A program made the translations under genes and the position numbers. Source: Gammaproteobacteria bacterium (GTDB lineage Bacteria > Pseudomonadota > Gammaproteobacteria > Pseudomonadales > Cellvibrionaceae). From it: a DNA stretch of 6,653 nucleotides. The notes beneath the pieces were generated by a model that saw nothing but the letters and a program-made list of their open reading frames with translations, did not search any database and was not told where the DNA came from. Of the stretch, positions 1 through 5,384 are shown piece after piece. The DNA lies in the NCBI GenBank assembly GCA_021151835.1, contig JAGKWO010000093.1:1-6653 (forward strand). The letters are read 5' to 3'. Within the stretch, counting starts at the first letter, position 1. The number at the start of each line of letters is the position of its first letter.

Positions 1-396
1 ATGGGCATTTAATTGGGCGGGTTGGGATGAATTGTAATGAACCTTCACGTGGTCCATGCTCATGCCGGAAAGGTTTTCAATGCCGCTTTTTAAATTATCC
101 GGTAAGCCGGTATTGTTGGGCATAGCGCCCTGCCCTTTACGCTGCGCGGGCTTGGCCGCCATCATCGCCGCCGTCTGCTTTTGCACACTTATTTGCGCAC
201 TATTATCCATTGCAGCTTGTGCCACCTGCATTTGCTTCACTTGCGGGCTTGAATCCATAACGGATTGCAATTTTTGCTGGGCCACCGCCTCCGAACGCGC
301 ATCTTCAAAAGATGCATTCAACAATTGCTTAGGCTGCAACTCAACTGTTTTGGATTGGGTTACTTTATCTGCTGAAGCTGGCACATTCGCTTTCAT
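1..396 (-). CDS. DUF4157 (eCIS core domain) protein, 3' part beyond the window
   Basis: This reading frame is open for 132 codons, from an ATG at 396 to the left edge, so only the N-terminus is visible. Residues 1-95 are polar, rich in Gln, Ala and Met, and carry degenerate repeats such as EAVAQQKLQSVMDSSPQ (36-52) and QVAQAAMDNSAQ (57-68). From residue 98 the sequence LPDNLKSGIENLSGMSMDHV begins, followed by KVHYNSSQPAQLNAH. This is the characteristic opening of the DUF4157/eCIS core domain. In complete members a zinc-protease-like HEXXH region follows, which would lie outside the window. The family is linked to cargo and toxins of extracellular contractile injection systems, but no injection-machine gene is visible here, so that role is inferred from family alone. 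A TGA lies 21 codons upstream with no other start codon between it and the ATG. The ribosome-binding site is weak. In-frame upstream codons read HKFQNKSGVF, which resembles the usual start of relatives, so the true 5' end may be altered. G+C is clearly higher than in the rest of the window. Confidence 0.85.
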   Translation of the reverse strand, partial: MKANVPASADKVTQSKTVELQPKQLLNASFEDARSEAVAQQKLQSVMDSSPQVKQMQVAQAAMDNSAQISVQKQTAAMMAAKPAQRKGQGAMPNNTGLPDNLKSGIENLSGMSMDHVKVHYNSSQPAQLNAH

Positions 397-518
397 GAAA
401 ACACCCGACTTGTTTTGAAATTTATGCCTCTGCGGACATTGTTGGCAGGATGCTCAACAAGAAAGATGGATAAGGTATTTACCGAGCCAACCAATGTTTA
501 CCACAGCCACCGGTTAAG

Positions 519-1313
519 CTACGCCAGCGAAAATCCCTGATGAGAATTACATCGCTCGTCATGGTACTTGATGACTTTATCGGAGGAGAAATCCCGACCT
601 ATGGACTTGATATACCTTGCGACAGTGTAGTTTCTCGAAGCCTCGTCATACATATTCGCCCAATTTTTATAAGTATCACTTTGACAAAATAGCGGCGACT
701 TAACCTTTATCGTCTTTATGCGTAAACGGTAAGGTTTAGGGGTAATTCTAGCCCTGTAACATTGCTGTTTTTGTGATAAGACAACATATAGCCAATCCAC
801 ATTAAGCTTTCCCATCAAGCGAATATTTTTCTTATCAGCAGGATCGAGGTACTTCTTACCAATCACCCTAATTCCTTTCGTTGTTTCATAGATTCTAAAA
901 TCTGAACCGAATTCAGGATGCTTACTAACGAATTCCTGGAATTTAAAAACTATCTTTTCCTTCTTATCCATTCGCTTCATAGGCTTAAAAATATCCCAGA
1001 GACTCTTTGCATAGTCATCAAGATCCAGAACAGTATACCTTTCGGTATTGAGCACCTTTGCACCGTAGCGACAAATGCTTATCACGTTGGATTCATCAAT
1101 AACATCTGAAATATGCTCCCTGATTCCGACTTCATACTCTTCCCTTGGCCCACTCTCCGCAATCCGCTTCTCAATTCTCTTGGCCCTTAATGAAGCTTCA
1201 TGCTTAGCGGATTCTTCAGATTCATTAGATCCGACCAAAAGTGTAATTTCTTCGGCTTTGCCGAAAATGCTGATCTTATGCTTCTCTTCTGCCCAATATT
1301 TGAAATACTTCAT
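519..1313 (-). CDS. Conserved protein of unknown function with LDLDDY and RARITPKP motifs (264 aa)
   Basis: I place the start at 1313, giving 264 residues, rather than at the ATG at 1394. The 27 extra residues would be read through a palindromic repeat, and the protein proper opens with MKYFKYWAEEKHKI behind an AGGA seven bases upstream. It appears soluble, with no signal peptide or membrane segment. An N-terminal module (1-55) has strand-like segments, GSNESEESA and a basic helix. The central part has RYGAKVL (83-89), VLDLDDY (95-101), FRIYETTKGIRVI (129-141) and YRARITPKPYR (186-196). I recall homologous hypothetical proteins in other bacteria sharing the fold-like order 'acidic DLDD strand, T-x-x-G-I-R strand, RAR-TPKP'. 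No function is known to me. The D-x-D strand followed by a glycine-containing strand and a basic motif loosely resembles archaeo-eukaryotic primase-like or other metal-dependent nucleotidyl folds, but that is speculation. The gene stands alone, with about 120-190 bp of spacer on each side. Confidence 0.8.
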   Translation of the reverse strand: MKYFKYWAEEKHKISIFGKAEEITLLVGSNESEESAKHEASLRAKRIEKRIAESGPREEYEVGIREHISDVIDESNVISICRYGAKVLNTERYTVLDLDDYAKSLWDIFKPMKRMDKKEKIVFKFQEFVSKHPEFGSDFRIYETTKGIRVIGKKYLDPADKKNIRLMGKLNVDWLYVVLSQKQQCYRARITPKPYRLRIKTIKVKSPLFCQSDTYKNWANMYDEASRNYTVARYIKSIGRDFSSDKVIKYHDERCNSHQGFSLA

Positions 1314-1320
1314 TGTTATA

Positions 1321-1324
1321 TCCT
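1321..1324 (-). promoter_or_regulatory. Ribosome-binding site that fixes the start of the 264-aa gene
   Basis: An AGGA sits seven bases before the ATG at 1313. No comparable site precedes the upstream in-frame ATG at 1394, which falls inside a perfect hairpin. This supports the shorter protein. Confidence 0.6.
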
Positions 1325-1371
1325 GGTAACCCGACGTTGCGATTTCCGTTGAAGTTTGTACCCCACCTAAG

Positions 1372-1395
1372 GTAGGTTGGGCAGCAATGCCCAAC
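1372..1395 (+). repeat. REP-like palindrome headed by GTAG
   Basis: A GTAG tetranucleotide (1372-1375) is followed by a perfect 8-bp stem, GTTGGGCA (1376-1383) and TGCCCAAC (1388-1395), around a GCAA loop. A GTAG or GGAG tetranucleotide at the foot of a short palindrome is the defining layout of REP elements mobilised by RAYT transposases. The assignment is by layout only, since no RAYT gene is in the window. Just before it, ACCTAAGGT (1365-1373) adds a small second inverted repeat. The element lies between the 95-aa and 264-aa genes and would be transcribed into the leader of the latter. Confidence 0.6.
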
Positions 1396-1470
1396 GTTCT
1401 AGTAATTGAACAGCATTATTGGCATAGCCGCCAAGCCTAGGCGCCAAATTAAAGATCATTCTGAGCTAGA

Positions 1471-1495
1471 TCCGCATTCGGCCAGAAACGGACAT
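1471..1495 (-). repeat. 25-nt imperfect palindrome, copy A, after the 95-aa gene
   Basis: Read on the minus strand, the element starts ATGTCCG and ends CGGA, with TTC/GAA as an inner stem around TGGCC. It begins 11 bases after the stop codon of the 95-aa membrane-protein gene. It matches copy B (1888-1912) at 20 of 25 positions and copy C (6599-6623) at 17 of 25, counted by eye. It has no downstream T-run, so it is not a standard terminator. Confidence 0.6.
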
Positions 1496-1506
1496 CCAAT
1501 TTCTCG

Positions 1507-1794
1507 CTATAAATCGAAACCATCGACATCACCTTTAAATGGCTTGCTTACAGCCCTAAGAAAAATGGAAATTGCCTTGAAGGGAATATCGACGATAAAA
1601 TCTAACACATCCCACACTACAGATGAGTCATTCCTATCGCTGGAATTTGGTTTAATATAATGAGCAACGATGAAACAAAATAGAACCGAAACCAAAACAA
1701 TAAAGTCAAATCCAGCAGCAAACAAATCCCAGGCAAGATAGACCCCGAGACAAAACAACAAAACGGCGAGAAATAACCTTATCTCATCGAACAT
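1507..1794 (-). CDS. Small membrane protein of unknown function (95 aa)
   Basis: The protein opens MFDEIRLFLAVLLFCLGVYLAWDLF, giving a first membrane segment at about residues 6-25. A second hydrophobic segment, FIVLVSVLFCFIVAHYI, runs from about 31 to 47. A short polar loop (KPNSSDRNDSS) follows, then an amphipathic stretch, WDVLDFIVDIPFKAISIFLR (61-80), and a charged tail. This predicts a small inner-membrane protein with two transmembrane helices and a membrane-lying helix. I recall similar short hypothetical proteins in proteobacteria but know no function. The start at 1794 has AGGA eight bases upstream. A second ATG four bases upstream (1798) is out of frame and meets a stop after a few codons. 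The gene is flanked by REP-like sequences and has no close operon partner. A link to the adjacent defence cluster is possible by position only. Confidence 0.75.
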   Translation of the reverse strand: MFDEIRLFLAVLLFCLGVYLAWDLFAAGFDFIVLVSVLFCFIVAHYIKPNSSDRNDSSVVWDVLDFIVDIPFKAISIFLRAVSKPFKGDVDGFDL

Positions 1795-1812
1795 TCATTT
1801 ATTCCTCGTTAC

Positions 1813-1832
1813 GTTGGGAAAAACCACCCTAC
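1813..1832 (-). repeat. Degenerate REP-like palindrome, inverted relative to the one at 1372
   Basis: On the minus strand GTAGGGTGG (1832-1824) is followed by a TTTTT spacer and CCCAAC (1818-1813). This resembles the GTAG-GTTGGGC...GCCCAAC unit at 1372-1395 but the stem is imperfect. It is oriented opposite to that unit, and the two bracket the 95-aa gene. Confidence 0.35.
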
Positions 1833-1846
1833 CCATCCTTGCAATA

Positions 1847-1861
1847 TCCGACTGAAGCGGA
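1847..1861 (-). repeat. Short inverted repeat in the spacer before the 95-aa gene
   Basis: The minus strand reads TCCGCTTCAGTCGGA, with a TCCG/CGGA stem and an inner CT/AG pair with a bulge. It shares the TCCG...CGGA frame of the 25-nt palindromes but is only 15 nt long, so it may be a decayed or unrelated copy. Confidence 0.3.
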
Positions 1862-1887
1862 AATAGGAAAATTACAACATACGCAAT

Positions 1888-1912
1888 TCCGGATTCAGCC
1901 AATACCGGACAT
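1888..1912 (-). repeat. 25-nt imperfect palindrome, copy B, overlapping the DUF2130 stop
   Basis: The element begins at the last base of the TAA of the DUF2130 gene. Its stem is TCCGG/CCGGA plus ATT/AAT, with one unpaired base, around GGCTG. It has the same orientation and the same position relative to a stop codon as copy A. It could protect the 3' end of the operon transcript, but no uridine tract follows that would make it an intrinsic terminator. Confidence 0.6.
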
Positions 1913-3330
1913 TAGGCTTGTTTGTTTTTCTCTGTTCCGCTATCACTGTTAAGCTCAGCAAACTTGGCAGCCATTGTAGGGTTGCCTCGCGTTAGCTTTT
2001 TAATCGTAAGATCCTCGGCTTTATCATTGGCGAGACGTAAATTGTTTGCAGACTTGTAGAGTGCCTCTTTGGTTTTCTCAAGATCCTTTATTGCTTCATC
2101 AATCCGCTTTACAGCTTCCTCAAAGCCTTCTGAAGCAAGTCGCCAGTTTCTGCCAAATGTTGTTTTAAAATCATCAAGTTGGGTCTCAAATTTTGATATA
2201 TCAATATTCTGAGCTTTAACTTGAGCAAGCTCTGTCTTAAATTTTAGCGAGTTCTGAGCGGCATTTCTAAGTAGAGTAATCATTGGAATAAAAAACTGGG
2301 GGCGAATTACATACATTTTCTGAAAACGATGAGAGACATCAACAATACCAGAATTATATAATTCACTTTCAGGCTCCAAGAGAGAAACAAGAATAGCGTA
2401 CTCACAATTCTTCTCGTTTCTATCCTTATCAAGCTCCTTGAAGAAGTCTTCATTTTTCTTCTTGGTCGCAGTTTCGTCATTCTCGTTCTTCATTTCAAAC
2501 ATGATTGAAACGATCTCTGTGCCCGATTCATCTAAATCCCGAAAGATGAAATCGCCTTTACTACCCCCTCGCGCGTCATTATCTTTCTCAAAATACGCTT
2601 TGGGAAATGCTGTCGCTCGAATCCGGTTAAACTCAATTTCACAGTGTTGCTCAAGAGTTTCGCCGACCATCTTGGTTGATAAACGAGCTTTCATATCACG
2701 TAAACGCTCAATCGCATCATCACGGTCTTTGATCTGGGTTTCATACTTTTCTTTGAGTGACTTCTCCTCAAGCTGTTTTTCAAGTTGAACTCGCTCAAGC
2801 CCACTCTTTAACTCATCACGTTCTTTTTCAATTGCATTAACTGCGTTATTAATGGCCAGTTTCTGTGTAAGCTCGATGGACTCCAGTTTAGTTTTTAAAG
2901 CCTGTATTTCTGCATCTTTTGCAGCTGCAGTTTTCTGGAACTCACTCATAAGCTTTGCTTCAGCAAGTTGTAACTCTGTCTGCTTAGCGAGCCTAGTTTG
3001 ATTTAGCTCATTCACTAGAGAGTCACGCTCCTTTTCTACAACACTTAAAGCTTCAGCCACAGCAAGTTTTTGGGCAATCTCACCAGTTTCCAACTTAGCT
3101 TTTAACTCTTTAATCTCTGCATCCTTGGTCGATGCGGCTTTTTCTAACTCACTGGTGACTTTAGTTGTAGCAAGCTCAATCGCACTTAGCTTATCCTTCT
3201 CGGCCAATTCAAGCCGCTCGTGAAGCTGTTGATCAAAAGCGGCATCACGAACTTGCTTTAGAATATCTGCATAGCCCGCCTCATCAATTTTGAACGCCTT
3301 ATTGCAGTGAGGACAGATAATTTCGTGCAT
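1912..3330 (-). CDS. DUF2130 coiled-coil protein with a predicted nuclease-like domain (472 aa)
   Basis: This is the last gene of the SIR2-HerA cluster, 35 bp after the KTSC gene, with AAGG nine bases before the ATG. The N-terminus (HEIICPHCNKAF) has a single CPHC pair, half of a zinc ribbon. Residues about 20-215 are highly charged, Lys/Glu-rich coiled coil containing a 69-residue tandem duplication. A globular part follows: GETLEQHCEIEFNRI (223-237), KGDFIFRD (258-265), MFEMKNEND (277-285), then AILVSLLEPES and MYVIRPQFFIPMITLLR. This order matches DUF2130 proteins. D260, E279 and K281 in D-x(18)-E-x-K spacing, with E224 upstream, fit a PD-(D/E)XK nuclease core, and the coiled-coil-plus-nuclease layout resembles RmuC. 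Nuclease activity is my inference. A second helical region (350-445) precedes a polar tail. It is probably cytoplasmic and oligomeric. DUF2130 itself has no established function known to me. Confidence 0.85.
   Translation of the reverse strand: MHEIICPHCNKAFKIDEAGYADILKQVRDAAFDQQLHERLELAEKDKLSAIELATTKVTSELEKAASTKDAEIKELKAKLETGEIAQKLAVAEALSVVEKERDSLVNELNQTRLAKQTELQLAEAKLMSEFQKTAAAKDAEIQALKTKLESIELTQKLAINNAVNAIEKERDELKSGLERVQLEKQLEEKSLKEKYETQIKDRDDAIERLRDMKARLSTKMVGETLEQHCEIEFNRIRATAFPKAYFEKDNDARGGSKGDFIFRDLDESGTEIVSIMFEMKNENDETATKKKNEDFFKELDKDRNEKNCEYAILVSLLEPESELYNSGIVDVSHRFQKMYVIRPQFFIPMITLLRNAAQNSLKFKTELAQVKAQNIDISKFETQLDDFKTTFGRNWRLASEGFEEAVKRIDEAIKDLEKTKEALYKSANNLRLANDKAEDLTIKKLTRGNPTMAAKFAELNSDSGTEKNKQA
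2755..3168 (-). repeat. In-frame tandem duplication of about 207 bp inside the DUF2130 gene
   Basis: Residues about 55-123 and 124-192 of the DUF2130 protein align at a constant offset of 69. Examples are SELEKAASTKDAEIKELKAK (from 60) with SEFQKTAAAKDAEIQALKTK (from 129), and VEKERDSL (98-105) with IEKERDEL (167-174). The repeat doubles the length of that part of the coiled coil. The copies have diverged, so the duplication is not recent. Confidence 0.7.
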
Positions 3331-3365
3331 GTCGATTTACCTTAAATAAAAAATAGCGATGTTAC

Positions 3366-3575
3366 CTAAACCTGACTATAGCTGTAAGTACCCTTTATAT
3401 TTTTCGCCAAATATCTTCCATGTGAACTTGCTGACATCAACTCATCAAAAACATATTCTGGAACGCTGTAATACTGATAAACCCCACCACTTAGGAACTC
3501 GACCTCCAATACTTGACTATCATGATCATATCCAATTGATGCAATGTTACTTGATGAAACCTGTACTCTATTCAT
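3366..3575 (-). CDS. KTSC domain protein (69 aa)
   Basis: The whole protein is one KTSC domain, a roughly 60-residue module named for its occurrence at the C-terminus of some lysyl-tRNA synthetases and also found alone in bacteria. The diagnostic parts are SSNIASIGYDHDSQVLEVEF (8-27), the central YQYYSVP (33-39) with the conserved Y-x-Y, and SASSHGRYLAKNIKGTYSY (48-66). RNA binding has been suggested for the family but not shown as far as I know. The gene starts nine bases after the herA stop, and that stop codon overlaps its AGGAG ribosome-binding site, so translation is probably coupled to herA. Its place between herA and the DUF2130 gene suggests a small accessory or regulatory subunit of the defence cluster. 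This is inference from position. Confidence 0.85.
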   Translation of the reverse strand: MNRVQVSSSNIASIGYDHDSQVLEVEFLSGGVYQYYSVPEYVFDELMSASSHGRYLAKNIKGTYSYSQV

Positions 3576-3581
3576 AACTTT

Positions 3582-3587
3582 CTCCTA
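3582..3587 (-). promoter_or_regulatory. Ribosome-binding site of the KTSC gene overlapping the herA stop codon
   Basis: The bases TAGGAG combine the TAG stop of herA (3587-3585) with an AGGAG six bases before the KTSC ATG. A ribosome ending herA therefore covers the initiation site of the next gene, a usual arrangement for translational coupling. Confidence 0.7.
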
Positions 3588-5384
3588 ATTTTCAAATTCG
3601 AATGGATTTTGATTACGCCAAGCAACAACTAATTGATCATACTCTTCATCTACTCTGTCTTTACCCCAAAGAGATGCAACCTTAGGATCGATACTGTCAG
3701 GATACCTACCTTTTGTTGGTAGCTTAAATTTACATCTCATTGGTAATTTTGCGCTTTCCCCAGCAACAATGGCCTCACCCGTTCGAAGTACTGGCAAGCT
3801 ATCAATCATGCTGGCAATACCTTCTGACATTGCTGACTTGACTCGGCTTCGGTCGGTTTGATTGTTTATCCGTAACGCAAAAAATGTCCCACATTGTGAA
3901 AGTATTGTTTCATCAATTTCTGACGGGCGCTGACTCACTAACATACATCCAAGACCAAACTTTCTTCCCTCTTTTGCAATACGTCTAACCATATTTTTTG
4001 TAAGCCCAGACGTATCATTTGACAGGTACCTGTGAGCCTCTTCTAAAACCAACAGTAAAGGCCTATTTTTCATACCTTCCTTTAAGCATCGCCCCCAAAT
4101 TGACGCCTCAAACAATATGTCCAGTAATGAGCCTAACAGTAGATCTAATCGCGTCGAGGGAATGCCAGATAAATCTAATATAGTTATTGGCCTATCATGT
4201 CCTAACCATAACTTCAGTAATTCATCCAAGTCTGATTTTATTTCCTTTTGTAAATTAGGCTCCCAATCGTCTGGCGCCAATAAAAATGAGTACTGCTGAT
4301 CCAACAATCGCGTCCTGAAAAGCTCAAGACTTCGCTTCAATATGCCATCTCCTCCTTTATGAGGAGCTTTTACCCCAGGTGCCGGAGGCTTAAATTTTGG
4401 TGCAATTAAATTTTCGGGATCACCTTTTTCCGTTAAAGCAGGTACTGTCCTGTCATCATCATCCCACGTGACCGAGTCCTCATACGAAAGGTCATACCAT
4501 AGTTTTTTCAGACTAAATGGAATCGGAGTTTGTGAAGTTAACCTGTTAATATCGATTTTACCAATTTCAGCTTTAGCCCTATTTTTTTCGATAAAATCTA
4601 TTTTTTCTTGATAAATAAGATCAACTATTGAACTTTTACTTTTTTCATTGACTTGACCACAGAGAAAGTCAATCAAGTTATCTGGAGAAATGCACCAATA
4701 GGGAATTAGTAGTTTTTCTTCGCCTTTTCTTGGATTTATTGAAAATGTCTTAGCTATATCTTTTAAAGCAGCGGAGTACTCTCCATGAATGTCGATGAGA
4801 ACAACTCTTGAGGATGGATAAAGCACATCATCTTCATTATTACAAACAATTGACCTGAGCAGACTTGATACACTTGTAGACTTTCCTGATCCTGTCGAAC
4901 CCAATACTGCAGAATGTCGAGTTACAAGTTTCTCAAGATCTACGCTAACATCAATGCTGTCAGAACTTGAAAGTTTTCCAATAACGATTTGTCCGCTATC
5001 CTGATTACCGTATATAAGTTTTAAATCTTCGTCTATTACAATATGAGCCTCATCGTTGATGCTCGGATACTGGCCAATTCCACGCTCAAATTCCTCTCCA
5101 ATTACTTCACCAACGAGTTCAACTTTTACCCATCTTCTCTTTATCTGAAGTGAATTGTTGATATCGTCAACAGAAGATGACTCACTAGTTTCGGAGATAA
5201 TTCCATAAAGGTTATTATATCCTTGGGGAATTCGTACGAAAGAACCTACCTGTCCAACTCGATGTGTCCGCCCACCAATAATAAGAAGCCCGGAATTGAG
5301 TTGGGGAGCCAGTTCTATAATCACTGCTGATCCAGTCACAGAACTAACGCTACCTAAATATGTGGGTTTATTCCTTTGCTTCAT
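3585..5384 (-). CDS. herA: HerA-type hexameric ATPase of a SIR2-HerA defence system (599 aa)
   Basis: HerA proteins are ring-shaped FtsK/HerA-family DNA translocases. In defence they pair with an effector, and with SIR2 they form a large complex that responds to phage. Residues 1 to about 140 are the beta-rich N-terminal HAS-like barrel (YLGSVSSVTGSAVIIEL, then GSFVRIPQ). The ATPase core has Walker A GSTGSGKST (162-170, K168), DIHGEY (198-203), Walker B LLLVLEEAH (443-451, E449 the likely catalytic base), the basic KEGRKFGLG (471-479, R474 a candidate arginine finger) and SQRPSEID (484-491). Residues about 300-350 form a Pro- and Asp-rich insertion (WDDDD, KFKPPAPGVKAPHK) that is probably a loop. 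Length is normal for defence HerA and all key residues are present. The ATG at 5384 has a perfect AGGAGG six bases upstream, and the gene overlaps the SIR2 gene by 17 bp. Confidence 0.92.
   Translation of the reverse strand: MKQRNKPTYLGSVSSVTGSAVIIELAPQLNSGLLIIGGRTHRVGQVGSFVRIPQGYNNLYGIISETSESSSVDDINNSLQIKRRWVKVELVGEVIGEEFERGIGQYPSINDEAHIVIDEDLKLIYGNQDSGQIVIGKLSSSDSIDVSVDLEKLVTRHSAVLGSTGSGKSTSVSSLLRSIVCNNEDDVLYPSSRVVLIDIHGEYSAALKDIAKTFSINPRKGEEKLLIPYWCISPDNLIDFLCGQVNEKSKSSIVDLIYQEKIDFIEKNRAKAEIGKIDINRLTSQTPIPFSLKKLWYDLSYEDSVTWDDDDRTVPALTEKGDPENLIAPKFKPPAPGVKAPHKGGDGILKRSLELFRTRLLDQQYSFLLAPDDWEPNLQKEIKSDLDELLKLWLGHDRPITILDLSGIPSTRLDLLLGSLLDILFEASIWGRCLKEGMKNRPLLLVLEEAHRYLSNDTSGLTKNMVRRIAKEGRKFGLGCMLVSQRPSEIDETILSQCGTFFALRINNQTDRSRVKSAMSEGIASMIDSLPVLRTGEAIVAGESAKLPMRCKFKLPTKGRYPDSIDPKVASLWGKDRVDEEYDQLVVAWRNQNPFEFEN

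Noticed and set aside
56..418. 120-residue open frame on the plus strand, cysteine-rich
   Set aside because: It is the antisense shadow of the DUF4157 N-terminus, which is clearly recognisable on the minus strand. The plus-strand product resembles nothing I know.
439..460. TTGTTG/CAACAA inverted repeat before the DUF4157 gene
   Set aside because: A 6-bp A/T-rich stem with a 10-base loop is expected by chance and is not near a clear promoter element.
452..519. Integron attC-like site (GCTTAAC and GTTGAGC on the minus strand with partly pairing interior) after the 264-aa gene
   Set aside because: The outer boxes fit RYYYAAC/GTTRRRY, but the spacers between the inner and outer stems are very unequal (1 versus 6 bases). 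No matching attC lies on the other side of the gene, and no integrase is present. Chance is more likely.
1314..1394. 27-residue N-terminal extension of the 264-aa protein from the ATG at 1394
   Set aside because: It reads through a REP-like hairpin and lacks a ribosome-binding site, while the internal ATG at 1313 has AGGA at good spacing.
1888..1912. Rho-independent terminator after the DUF2130 gene
   Set aside because: The stem is good but no uridine run follows on the minus strand, and similar palindromes occur elsewhere without T-runs.
3359..3577. 72-residue plus-strand frame over the KTSC gene, and other plus-strand frames within 918-1660, 2438-2788, 4117-4299 and 5443-6334
   Set aside because: All lie antisense to well-supported minus-strand genes, and none shows a recognisable domain.
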